From the NCBI RefSeq assembly GCF_014385165.1, contig NZ_JACRTF010000001.1, positions 3,162,001 to 3,226,000 of the forward strand: a DNA stretch of 64,000 bases, in the 5' to 3' direction. Positions 44,649-52,912 of this stretch are shown piece by piece. The position numbers and the translations under genes were made by a program. Each line of letters begins with the position of its first letter. Position 1 is the first letter of the stretch. Origin of the DNA: Jilunia laotingensis (GTDB lineage: Bacteria; Bacteroidota; Bacteroidia; Bacteroidales; Bacteroidaceae). The notes under the pieces were generated by a model. That model searched no databases. It was given only the letters and a program-made list of their open reading frames with translations, and had not been told where the DNA came from.

Positions 44649-44727
44649 ATTATCGCGGATAATTCGACTTTTGTTTGGTATTTATGTTCTTAAACATAAA
44701 TACAATTGAAATATCAACCGCGATAAT
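44649..44727. promoter_or_regulatory. Operator-like inverted repeats upstream of abiEi
   Basis: ATTATCGCGG (44649-44658) and CCGCGATAAT (44718-44727) are perfect complements. Between them is a second palindrome, TTTATGTT/AACATAAA (44681-44688 and 44693-44700). AbiEi proteins bind inverted repeats before their own gene. The rest of 44728-44872 shows no gene. Confidence 0.65.
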
Positions 44728-44887
44728 ATACATATACAGTGTATTATTGCGATTGAATTGTATTTCGAGGATTTCAGTACATGACAAAAATAAATAATCA
44801 GCTGATAGTCATATAATTATCATCCAATATGCTTGTATAAAGCCTTAGAAATTAGTATCTTTAAAGAAAAGTTTGACCGCTTTTTCT

Positions 44888-45145
44888 ATGATGACTAATC
44901 CTAAGGCTTCCTACAAACATAGTGATTTATTAGACAAGTTGAATGTATTTTTCGGTGAAAGTATGAATTTGGCTCGAATAAAGTTTATCTCGCTTATGAT
45001 TTTAGCGTTATGCAAGGTTCAAACAGTGAGTTTCTATAAGCTCTCAACTGCTTTTGAGAGTGGTTCCGAAGCCCTATCTTGCATGCGTAGAATCCAACGC
45101 TTCATGTCGGCTTATGTACTGGACTTTGATATAATCGCACGCTTC
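44888..45145 (+). pseudogene. IS4-family transposase, N-terminal fragment
   Basis: The frame (ATG at 44888, with an upstream start at 44873) reads KASYKHSDLLDKLNVFFGES and MNLARIKFISLMILALCKVQ, then FMSAYVLDFDIIARF, the first part of a Bacteroides IS4-type transposase. After about 45145 the similarity ends and the frame runs into unrelated sequence to a stop at 45220. The catalytic part is missing. Confidence 0.75.
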
Positions 45146-45175
45146 ATTATGATGGCGAGATGTTGTGTCTTTAAA

Positions 45176-45277
45176 AATAGAACGGAGAGAATATTTATGT
45201 TTGCCCTCTTCGACATCTAAAAGATCTATAACTGGCTGCTGTTTATCAGTTAGGTCAGTACAATATACATCTATCAC
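45176..45277 (-). pseudogene. IS5-family transposase, N-terminal fragment
   Basis: From GTG at 45275-45277 the minus strand reads MIDVYCTDLTDKQQPVIDLL and then KHKYSLRSI, the opening of an IS5-type transposase (YTDLTDxQW..., KHSLR). It breaks off where the IS4 scrap begins. It overlaps the stop of the histidine kinase gene by 3 nt. Confidence 0.6.
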
Positions 45278-47052
45278 CTTTCTTTTGCCAATGTAAATAC
45301 AAATTCCAATCCTCCGCCTTGATTATTCTTGGCTGAGATATTTCCACCATGAATGATTACGGCATTTTTTACAATGGCAAGTCCCAGTCCTGTTCCACCT
45401 AATTTACGGGAACGTCCTTTATCTACCCGATAAAAACGTTCGAACAACCGGTTCAGATGTTCGGGAGAAACGCCTACACCGGTATCGGCAAAGCTGAAAT
45501 AGTAAAAACTTTCATCTTCGCGGAAACAATTGATGTTAATCTGGAAGTTATTTCCCGCATAGGCAATGGCATTATCCATCAGATTGCGGAAAATGGAATA
45601 TAGCAGTGAATAGTTACCGCGTATCTGGATCTCCTTTTTCAGAGAGTTAACAACGGTGACCTGCTTTTCATCCAATTCAAGGGAAACTTCGTTGACAATA
45701 TTGTTGACGAGTACACTAATGTCTACTTTTTCCATATCAATCATATTGGCAGCTTCGTCCATGCGGGTCAGTACGGATATGTCCCGCAATAAACGGCTGA
45801 GGCGATTGCTTTGGGCATAACAACGTTCTAAAAAGACGTTTATCTTTTCCCGGGGAATATTATCGTTGCTGACGATGGTTTCAAGATACCCTTGAATGCT
45901 ACTTACCGGAGTTTTCAGCTCATGGGCTATATTCTGGGTTAGTTGGCGTTTCAGTTGAATTTGTTCTTCTTCCATTGTAACGTCATTGATACTGATTTCG
46001 AAGCTCATGTCCTGGAAAATGATACATTCCACAATAAATGTTTTTCCGTTTTTATTGATCGTGATGGACATTCTTTTCTCCTCTTTACTGACAGGGCGTT
46101 TGGGTGCTTTGTTGATAAAATCGGTGATTTGCTTCAATTCATTGATTGTAAAGACTTCCTCGGCTGTCTCAAGATTAGAATCTGAAATGAGATTGCTGTA
46201 TTGGGTGAACAGGTTGTTTACCAGGATTTCCTTCTTGTCCTTATTGAATACACCCAGTCCTTCGTGGGAGATTTGTAAGTGTGTTATCAGTTTCTCACGT
46301 TCGATATAAAGTGCCTCTTTTGTTTCATGCAGGCGTTTGTAAATCTGTATGATATGTTGTGATATTTCTCCGAGTTCGTTATGAGGAAATGCCGATTGCA
46401 TGGCCATCTCGATTGGTTCGTTCCGGTCGGCACGCATGGCGAATTCTCTTAACTGGATGATGGAAGTTCCTAGCCTTTTGGTGAATTTATAAAAGATAAT
46501 CACCAATAATAAAGTGACGATAGCAGTAAACCAGATATAGTGTGAATCGGCTTTCAGATTATTTATCAGGCTGACATTATAAGGTAATGCAGAACGGACA
46601 ACATATTCGTCGAATAAGGTTGCCGAGTAAAAATAGGGTATTCCTGTTGTCTCCGATGTCCGACGTACATCAAAGCCTTTGCCTGTCTGTATCGCTTTCA
46701 CGATTTCAGGCCGGTCGATGTGATTTTCAAGATGATGAGTGTCAGTTTGACAACTATCATAGATAACATTTCCTTTCAAGTCGATCACAGTGACACGTAA
46801 GTCTTTCAAGGTATGGGCGGTAATGTATTCGATTAGTTTTTTTTGTGTAACCGGCAAAGTATCGATGGCTTCATGCAGACGTGCATTGTAATCTTGCAAT
46901 TGTGAATCCAGAAGATCTATTTTATATTCCTTCTCGCGTTGATATTGGTAAGCTATAAAACAACAGGCAAATACGAGAAACAGCGATATGACCGAGAGAA
47001 ATAACTTCCGGCTGAAAGAAAGAAAGTGTTTATGACTGACAGGTATATTCAT
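45274..47052 (-). CDS. Two-component sensor histidine kinase
   Basis: 592 residues. TM1 about 15-37, a periplasmic sensor part about 38-172, TM2 about 173-190, a HAMP-like linker, a PAS-like region (about 255-365), then the HisKA box NIAHELKTPVSSIQGYLE with phospho-acceptor His377 and the ATPase domain (N-box LMDNAIAYAG, G-boxes FADTGVGVS and GGTGLGLAIVK). It phosphorylates the response regulator encoded 5 nt upstream. Resembles the RprX/PhoR group; the signal is unknown. The stop is shared with an IS5 scrap. Confidence 0.93.
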   Translation of the reverse strand: MNIPVSHKHFLSFSRKLFLSVISLFLVFACCFIAYQYQREKEYKIDLLDSQLQDYNARLHEAIDTLPVTQKKLIEYITAHTLKDLRVTVIDLKGNVIYDSCQTDTHHLENHIDRPEIVKAIQTGKGFDVRRTSETTGIPYFYSATLFDEYVVRSALPYNVSLINNLKADSHYIWFTAIVTLLLVIIFYKFTKRLGTSIIQLREFAMRADRNEPIEMAMQSAFPHNELGEISQHIIQIYKRLHETKEALYIEREKLITHLQISHEGLGVFNKDKKEILVNNLFTQYSNLISDSNLETAEEVFTINELKQITDFINKAPKRPVSKEEKRMSITINKNGKTFIVECIIFQDMSFEISINDVTMEEEQIQLKRQLTQNIAHELKTPVSSIQGYLETIVSNDNIPREKINVFLERCYAQSNRLSRLLRDISVLTRMDEAANMIDMEKVDISVLVNNIVNEVSLELDEKQVTVVNSLKKEIQIRGNYSLLYSIFRNLMDNAIAYAGNNFQININCFREDESFYYFSFADTGVGVSPEHLNRLFERFYRVDKGRSRKLGGTGLGLAIVKNAVIIHGGNISAKNNQGGGLEFVFTLAKER

Positions 47053-47057
47053 TTTAT

Positions 47058-47747
47058 TTATTCCGTTTCAAAACAATATCCATAGCCAAGTCGGGTTACA
47101 ATTCTTTTTCCATAAATACCTATTTTTTTACGCAAACGGGTGATGTTTACATCGATGGTACGATCGAGTACATATACTTCGTCACTCCATACACGGGCAA
47201 GGATGTCTTCACGAGAGAAAACACGGCCTTTGTTTTGCAATAAGAGGAAAAGTATTTCAAACTCTTTTTTAGTCAGAGGGATTTCTTCTCCGTCGATGCA
47301 AACTTTCTTTTTTGTGATGTCAATCACTAACGTCTCATAGGTGATTTGCTCGGGTACTTTTTCTGTTTCGATAGTAGACGTACGTCGTAAGACTGCTTTT
47401 ACGCGGGCTATTACTTCGCGCAGGGAGAATGGTTTGGATATATAGTCGTCGGCTCCTAAGTTGAAACCGGTTACCGTATCGTTCTCAGTGTCTTTAGCCG
47501 TGATAAAAATGATCGGAACCTGAGCTGTCTTCTTATCTTTTTTCAGCATGTTGGCCATCTTAAAACCGGAAATCTCGCCCATCATTACATCTAATAACAG
47601 TAGGTTGTAACTGCTGATATCCATTTTTAAGGCTTCTTCGGCTGAATTTGCTGTATCTACTTCGTAACCTTCGTTTTCGAGATTGAACTTCAGAATTTCG
47701 CAAAGGTCCTCTTCATCATCGACAACTAAAATACGGTAATCGTTCAT
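47058..47747 (-). CDS. OmpR-family response regulator
   Basis: 229 residues from ATG at 47745-47747 (MNDYRILVVDDEEDL). The longer frame from 47807 would start upstream of the predicted transcript start. Receiver domain 1-120 with acidic pair D10/D11, phospho-Asp53 (LLLLDVMMG) and Lys in FITAKD; winged-helix DNA-binding domain about 130-229 (PLTKKEFEILFLLLQNKGRV, DRTIDVNITRLRKKIG). Cotranscribed with its kinase. Confidence 0.93.
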   Translation of the reverse strand: MNDYRILVVDDEEDLCEILKFNLENEGYEVDTANSAEEALKMDISSYNLLLLDVMMGEISGFKMANMLKKDKKTAQVPIIFITAKDTENDTVTGFNLGADDYISKPFSLREVIARVKAVLRRTSTIETEKVPEQITYETLVIDITKKKVCIDGEEIPLTKKEFEILFLLLQNKGRVFSREDILARVWSDEVYVLDRTIDVNITRLRKKIGIYGKRIVTRLGYGYCFETE

Positions 47748-47775
47748 TGTATTCTCTTTTTTAATTATAGTGTCA

Positions 47776-47808
47776 CAAATATAATCTTTATTCTTTATTC
47801 GCTGCAAA
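47776..47808 (-). promoter_or_regulatory. Promoter of the two-component operon
   Basis: Forward CAAATATA (47776-47783, minus TATATTTG) and CAAA (47805-47808), 21 nt apart, match the consensus. It decides for the regulator start at 47747. Confidence 0.6.
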
Positions 47809-47888
47809 GATGGGGACTTTTTGTTACGACAAAGTGAAACACGTGTTACAATTTTATTACGACTTTATATATTTCAACAAAAAAGATT

Positions 47889-47896
47889 TATCTTTG
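47889..47896 (+). promoter_or_regulatory. -7 box of the transglutaminase-like gene
   Basis: TATCTTTG matches TAnnTTTG 30 nt before the start at 47926. The -33 element is unclear. Confidence 0.45.
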
Positions 47897-47925
47897 TTAT
47901 GTCTTAACAAGTTGATGACTATAAA

Positions 47926-49119
47926 ATGATAAAAATAGATTTGAAACAACGTAAAAGGGAATTACTTGGTGTTATCACTATATTGCTTGTCGTTGTAATC
48001 GGTATGTCTATTTATAAATATACCACTTTCCGGTCCGGTTTTGAAATAGTAGATGAACTTGGGGGAAATGTTTTTCCCTCCGCAATATTGTCTGTGGCAA
48101 CTACGGATGCTCAGGTCATTCAACCTATTGATTCCAATTATATTGGCAATCCTAAGTCATGCATCGCTATAAAGGTGAAATCTCGTTCGGCATACAGCCG
48201 AGTACGTATAGAAGTTGCCGAAACTCCTTTTTTCTCTCGTTCCGTATCGGAATTTGTATTGGAGAAACCGCGGAAGGAATATACCATTTATCCTGAAATT
48301 ATTTGGAACTATGAGGCATTAAAAAACAATCCGCAGGCGGAGCCTATCAGTGTGGCAGTGAGTGTGGAAATGAATGGGGATGATTTAGGACAGCGGGTCC
48401 GTACGTTTTCGGTACGTAGTATTAACGAATGTTTGCTGGGATACGTCTCCAATGGTACCAAGTTTCATGATACCGGTATCTTTTTTGCAGCATATGTAAA
48501 TGAAGAAAACCCTATGATCGATAAATTACTCCGTGAGGCACTGAACACCCGGATAGTCAATCGTTTTCTCGGATATCAGAGTAAAACACCCGGAGCAGTG
48601 GATAAACAAGTGTATGCTTTGTGGAATGTGTTGCAAAAACGTAATTTTAAATATAGTTCTGTGTCGAATACCAGTTTGTCGAGCAACGTTGTGTATTCCC
48701 AAAGAGTACGTACATTCGATGATGCCTTGGAATCGTCTCAAATAAATTGTGTAGATGGCAGTGTTCTGTTCGCTTCTTTGCTTCGTGCCATCAATATAGA
48801 GCCGATTCTTGTACGGACACCGGGACATATGTTTGTTGGTTATTATACAGATAATTCGCATAAAGAAATGAATTTTCTAGAGACAACGATGATCGGGGAT
48901 GTAGATTTGGATGACTTTTTTCCCGATGAACAGCTGGATTCTACCATGGTAGGTAAATCACAGAATCAGATGTCACTACTTACCTTTGAGAAATCGAAGC
49001 AGTATGCGAATAAGAAATATAAAGAAAATGAGAAAGGAATTCATTCCGGTCGAGTAAATTATATGTTTTTGGAGATTTCAAAAGATGTCCGGAGACAGAT
49101 TCAACCAATAGGACGATAG
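47926..49119 (+). CDS. Membrane-anchored transglutaminase-like protein
   Basis: 397 residues. One N-terminal helix (about 12-31) and a mainly periplasmic rest. The C-terminal part has the transglutaminase/cysteine-protease triad pattern: Cys275 (QINCVDGSVLFASLLRAINI), His301 (TPGHMFVGYY) and an acidic Glu319 (FLETTMIG). It could be a peptidase or a cross-linking enzyme acting on envelope proteins. Divergent from the two-component operon. Substrate unknown. Confidence 0.75.
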   Translation: MIKIDLKQRKRELLGVITILLVVVIGMSIYKYTTFRSGFEIVDELGGNVFPSAILSVATTDAQVIQPIDSNYIGNPKSCIAIKVKSRSAYSRVRIEVAETPFFSRSVSEFVLEKPRKEYTIYPEIIWNYEALKNNPQAEPISVAVSVEMNGDDLGQRVRTFSVRSINECLLGYVSNGTKFHDTGIFFAAYVNEENPMIDKLLREALNTRIVNRFLGYQSKTPGAVDKQVYALWNVLQKRNFKYSSVSNTSLSSNVVYSQRVRTFDDALESSQINCVDGSVLFASLLRAINIEPILVRTPGHMFVGYYTDNSHKEMNFLETTMIGDVDLDDFFPDEQLDSTMVGKSQNQMSLLTFEKSKQYANKKYKENEKGIHSGRVNYMFLEISKDVRRQIQPIGR

Positions 49120-49208
49120 ATTTATTTCCTGTTTTTTGCATATCCGCTTCGGGAATGCTATTTTTGTCGGAATTCTGCTAGGTATAAAAGATAAAAACGA
49201 AAATAGAT

Positions 49209-50030
49209 ATGGTACAAGGTAAAAAGTTTATTTCTCCGGGAGCTTGGTTTTCCCTTATTTACCCGTCCGATTGGAATGAGTTTGAGGATGGCGAAGGCTC
49301 TTTCCTTTTTTATAATCCCAATACATGGACAGGTAATTTCCGTATATCCGCCTATAAAGATGATCCTACAACCAGAAACGGTAAGGAGTATGGCAAAGAA
49401 GCGGTACAAATTGAGCTTAAGGAAAATCCATCTTCCAAGCGAGTTAAAATAGGTAACTTGGAATGTGCCTATAGTAAGGAGATGTTTCAGGAAGAAGGAG
49501 AATATTATACGACCCATTTATGGATTACCGGAATAGCTAATGTCGCTTTTGAATGCTCGTTCACCGTGCCGAAAGGGGGAGAAGTAAAGGAGGCGGAAGA
49601 GGTTATCGCCTCTTTAGAAATTCGGAAAGAAGATCAAAAATATCCTGCGGAGATAATACCGGTACGTCTATCTGAAATTTATGTTATTAATGAAGCCTAC
49701 GAATGGGTGGTAAATGCCGTAAAGCAGCATTTGAAACAGGATTTTCAAGGATCGGAAGAAGACTTGCCTAAACTCCAACAGTTGATTGACAGCAGTGTGA
49801 TCAACAAAAAAAAGAAAGAAGAATGGATTGCTATAGGTATTGTTATTTGTTCCATCTTGAACAATGAAGTAGAGGGTTTCGAATGGAAAACATTGGTTGA
49901 CGGCAATCGTGAAGCTCCCGTATTGCATTATAAAGACGGCATGATCATCGATCCAATGAAGTTGACTTGGAGCAAAATAAAAGCAGGTGAGAACTGCGAT
50001 GTAGAAGCAGCGTATAAAATTAATGAATAA
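49209..50030 (+). CDS. DUF3805 domain protein
   Basis: 273 residues. The N-terminal half (about 1-140, FISPGAWFSLIYPSDWNEFE; NPNTWTGNFRISAY) is DUF3805; the C-terminal half (about 150-273, EAYEWVVNAVKQHLKQDFQG; CSILNNEVEGFEWKTLVDGN) is DUF3806-like. No signal peptide. Function unknown. Its stop TAA touches the ATG of the ABC-F gene, so the two are translated as a pair. Confidence 0.8.
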   Translation: MVQGKKFISPGAWFSLIYPSDWNEFEDGEGSFLFYNPNTWTGNFRISAYKDDPTTRNGKEYGKEAVQIELKENPSSKRVKIGNLECAYSKEMFQEEGEYYTTHLWITGIANVAFECSFTVPKGGEVKEAEEVIASLEIRKEDQKYPAEIIPVRLSEIYVINEAYEWVVNAVKQHLKQDFQGSEEDLPKLQQLIDSSVINKKKKEEWIAIGIVICSILNNEVEGFEWKTLVDGNREAPVLHYKDGMIIDPMKLTWSKIKAGENCDVEAAYKINE

Positions 50031-51899
50031 ATGTCTACTTCCTATTTACAAATTGATAATCTGACTAAATCATTTGGAGATTTAGTCTTATTCGAGAATA
50101 TATCTTTTGGCATTGCTGAAGGTCAACGTATCGGTCTGATTGCAAAGAATGGAACCGGGAAAACTACACTTTTGAATATTATTTCGGGAAAAGAGGGGTA
50201 TGATACTGGAAACATTGTTTTCAGGCGTGATCTTCGAGTGGCCTATCTGGAACAAGATCCGAAATACCCCGAAGAGTTGACTGTGCTGGAAGCTTGTTTT
50301 CATCATGGCAACAGTGTTGTGGAATTGATTAAAGAATACGAACGATGCATGGAGACGGAAGGACATCCCGGATTGGAAGACTTGCTGGTACGTATGGATC
50401 ATGAAAAAGCCTGGGAATATGAACAGAAAGCAAAGCAGATCCTTTCACAACTGAAAATACGTAATTTTGACCAGCAAATCAAGCATCTTTCCGGAGGGCA
50501 ACTTAAGCGGGTGGCTTTAGCAAATGCATTGATCACCGAACCCGATTTATTGATCTTGGACGAACCTACCAACCATTTGGATCTTGATATGACGGAGTGG
50601 CTGGAGGATTATCTCCGTCGTACAAATCTGAGTTTGCTGATGGTGACGCACGACCGTTATTTTCTGGATCGTGTCTGTTCGGAAATAATAGAAATCGATA
50701 ACCGGCAAGTTTATCAGTACAAAGGAAATTACAGTTATTATCTGGAAAAACGTCAGGAACGTATCGAAGCTAAAACAGTAGAAATAGAACGTGCCAATAA
50801 CCTGTATCGTACGGAGCTTGACTGGATGCGCCGGATGCCTCAGGCACGTGGGCACAAAGCACGTTATCGTGAAGAGGCTTTTTATGAACTGGAAAAGGTT
50901 GCGAAACAACATCAACGGAATGATAATGTAAAGTTGGAAATGAAAGCTTCCTATATCGGTAGTAAGATTTTTGAAGCGGATCATTTGCAAAAGAGTTTCG
51001 GAGATTTAAAAATTCTAGATGACTTCTCTTATATTTTTGCCCGTTATGAAAAGATGGGAATAGTGGGTAATAATGGAACGGGGAAGTCTACCTTTATCAA
51101 AATATTGATGGGAGAAGTACAGCCGGATAGCGGTACGTTGGAGATCGGTGAGACGGTTCGTTTTGGTTACTATTCTCAGGATGGTCTTCAGTTTGACGAG
51201 CAAATGAAGGTGATCGATGTGGTGCAGGAGATTGCCGAAGTGATAGAACTCGGTAATGGTAAGAAGTTGACAGCTTCTCAATTCCTGCAACATTTCCTGT
51301 TTACTCCGGAAACGCAACATAGCTATGTGTATAAGTTGAGCGGGGGAGAACGGCGCCGTTTATATCTTTGTACGGTATTGATGCGCAATCCGAACTTCCT
51401 CGTATTGGATGAACCTACCAATGACCTCGATATTATCACACTGAATGTGCTTGAGGAATACCTCCAGAATTTTAAGGGTTGCGTCATTGTCGTGTCTCAT
51501 GACCGTTACTTTATGGATAAGGTTGTCGATCATTTGCTGGTGTTCAATGGTCAGGGGGATATTCGTGATTTTCCCGGAAATTACAGTGATTACCGTGATT
51601 GGAAAGAAGCAAAAGAGCAAAAGGAAAAAGAGGCGGACAAACCACAAGAGGAGAAGACGGCTCGTGTTCGTTTGAATGAGAAGCGTAAAATGAGTTTCAA
51701 AGAAAAACGGGAATTCGAACAGCTTGAAAAAGAAATAGCTGAACTGGAAACGGAGAAAGCACTTATTGAGGAGCAACTTTGCAGCGGTACGCTATCTGTG
51801 GAGGAATTGACAGAGAAATCCAAACGTTTGCCGGAAGTGAACGACCTGATTGATGACAAAACTATGCGTTGGTTGGAATTAAGCGAAATAGAATCATGA
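50031..51899 (+). CDS. ABC-F family ATPase (Uup-like)
   Basis: 622 residues, two ABC domains and no membrane part. First domain: Walker A AKNGTGKTT (38-46; the usual first Gly is Ala), signature LSGGQLKRVALANAL, Walker B LLILDEPTNHLDLDM. Linker about 225-320, with RMPQARGHKARYREEAFYEL. Second domain: GNNGTGKST, KLSGGERRRLYL, FLVLDEPTNDLDI. A C-terminal charged coiled coil (about 535-622) suggests the Uup branch, which binds branched DNA or ribosomes. ATG directly after the DUF3805 stop; ATGA overlap with the next gene. Confidence 0.92.
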   Translation: MSTSYLQIDNLTKSFGDLVLFENISFGIAEGQRIGLIAKNGTGKTTLLNIISGKEGYDTGNIVFRRDLRVAYLEQDPKYPEELTVLEACFHHGNSVVELIKEYERCMETEGHPGLEDLLVRMDHEKAWEYEQKAKQILSQLKIRNFDQQIKHLSGGQLKRVALANALITEPDLLILDEPTNHLDLDMTEWLEDYLRRTNLSLLMVTHDRYFLDRVCSEIIEIDNRQVYQYKGNYSYYLEKRQERIEAKTVEIERANNLYRTELDWMRRMPQARGHKARYREEAFYELEKVAKQHQRNDNVKLEMKASYIGSKIFEADHLQKSFGDLKILDDFSYIFARYEKMGIVGNNGTGKSTFIKILMGEVQPDSGTLEIGETVRFGYYSQDGLQFDEQMKVIDVVQEIAEVIELGNGKKLTASQFLQHFLFTPETQHSYVYKLSGGERRRLYLCTVLMRNPNFLVLDEPTNDLDIITLNVLEEYLQNFKGCVIVVSHDRYFMDKVVDHLLVFNGQGDIRDFPGNYSDYRDWKEAKEQKEKEADKPQEEKTARVRLNEKRKMSFKEKREFEQLEKEIAELETEKALIEEQLCSGTLSVEELTEKSKRLPEVNDLIDDKTMRWLELSEIES

Positions 51900-52732
51900 A
51901 TTTGACAAATTATCATAGCCATTGTTTGTACTGTGACGGACGTGCCGATATGGAAACCTTCGTTCGTTTTGCAATCAGCAACGGATTTACTTCTTATGGC
52001 GTATCTTCGCATGCTCCGTTGCCTTTTCCTACTCCATGGACGATGGAGTGGGATCGGATGGATGACTATCTTTCCGAGTTTCACCGTATTAAAGAAAAAT
52101 ATGTCGATCAAATAGAATTCTATGTCGGTTTGGAGATTGATTATCTCGATGATAACAGCAATCCTTCCATTTCCCGTTTCCGTGAATTGCCATTGGATTA
52201 TCGTATCGGTTCGGTGCATATGTTGCGCAATGAATGGGGAAATATAGTCGATGTGGATGTGTCTCCGGAAGTATTTCGTAAAATTGTCGATGAGCAGTTT
52301 AGCAGAGATCTTGATCGGGTCATTCGTCTTTATTATAGCCAACAGTTCCGGATGTTGGAATTAGGAGGTTTTGATATCTTGGGACATGCGGACAAGATGC
52401 ATTATAATTCGATGTGTTATCGTCCCGGTTTGTTAGATGAACCTTGGTATGAAAATCTTATGATAGATTATTTTTCAAAGATAGCCCGAAGTGGTTATAT
52501 GGTGGAAATTAACTCCAAGGCTTATCATCTGTATGGAACGTTTTTTCCAAATGAACGTTATTTTCCCTTATTAAAGGAACTTGGGATTCCGGTTATGGTA
52601 AATAGTGATGCCCATATGCCAGAGAAGATTAATGCTGGGCGTCCCGAAGCATTAGCTGCGTTAAAACGTGCAGGTTTTGATTCAGTGATGGAATTACATG
52701 AAGGGAAATGGCAAGCAGTGCCTATAAATTGA
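51896..52732 (+). CDS. PHP-domain histidinol-phosphatase-like hydrolase
   Basis: 278 residues from ATG 51896, which overlaps the ABC-F stop (ATGA); the frame from 51869 lies inside that gene. PHP metal motifs: NYHSHCLYCDG near residue 5-15, SSHAPLPFP at about 43, the EIDYLDDNSN segment, GHADKM, and late NSDAH. HisK-type enzymes remove phosphate from histidinol phosphate, but no his genes are near, so another phosphoester is possible. Confidence 0.85.
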   Translation: MNLTNYHSHCLYCDGRADMETFVRFAISNGFTSYGVSSHAPLPFPTPWTMEWDRMDDYLSEFHRIKEKYVDQIEFYVGLEIDYLDDNSNPSISRFRELPLDYRIGSVHMLRNEWGNIVDVDVSPEVFRKIVDEQFSRDLDRVIRLYYSQQFRMLELGGFDILGHADKMHYNSMCYRPGLLDEPWYENLMIDYFSKIARSGYMVEINSKAYHLYGTFFPNERYFPLLKELGIPVMVNSDAHMPEKINAGRPEALAALKRAGFDSVMELHEGKWQAVPIN

Positions 52733-52826
52733 TGTTCGTTGAATGGTGAGAGTGGTATGGATTTTTTGTAATCACTCTATTGACCTTAAGAATTCTCAAA
52801 TAAAATAAGTGGGCTAATAAACAAAT

Positions 52827-52864
52827 GAAGAGTAAAATTGACGATGAAATCAATTTTACTCTTC
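52827..52864. terminator. Bidirectional terminator
   Basis: GAAGAGTAAAATTGA (52827-52841) and TCAATTTTACTCTTC (52850-52864) form a 15-bp perfect stem with an 8-nt loop between the converging PHP and secreted-protein genes. Confidence 0.8.
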
Positions 52865-52912
52865 ACTAGTTTTAGATTAGAAAGAGTTTCCAAATACTCT
52901 TGATTAGTGTTA

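Noticed and set aside
44603..44650. Extended start of the AbiEi antitoxin at 44650
   Set aside because: The extra 16 codons begin in the operator repeat and lie upstream of the likely transcript start.
50088..52342. Several long minus-strand ORFs under the ABC-F and PHP genes
   Set aside because: They are antisense shadows of strongly conserved plus-strand genes.
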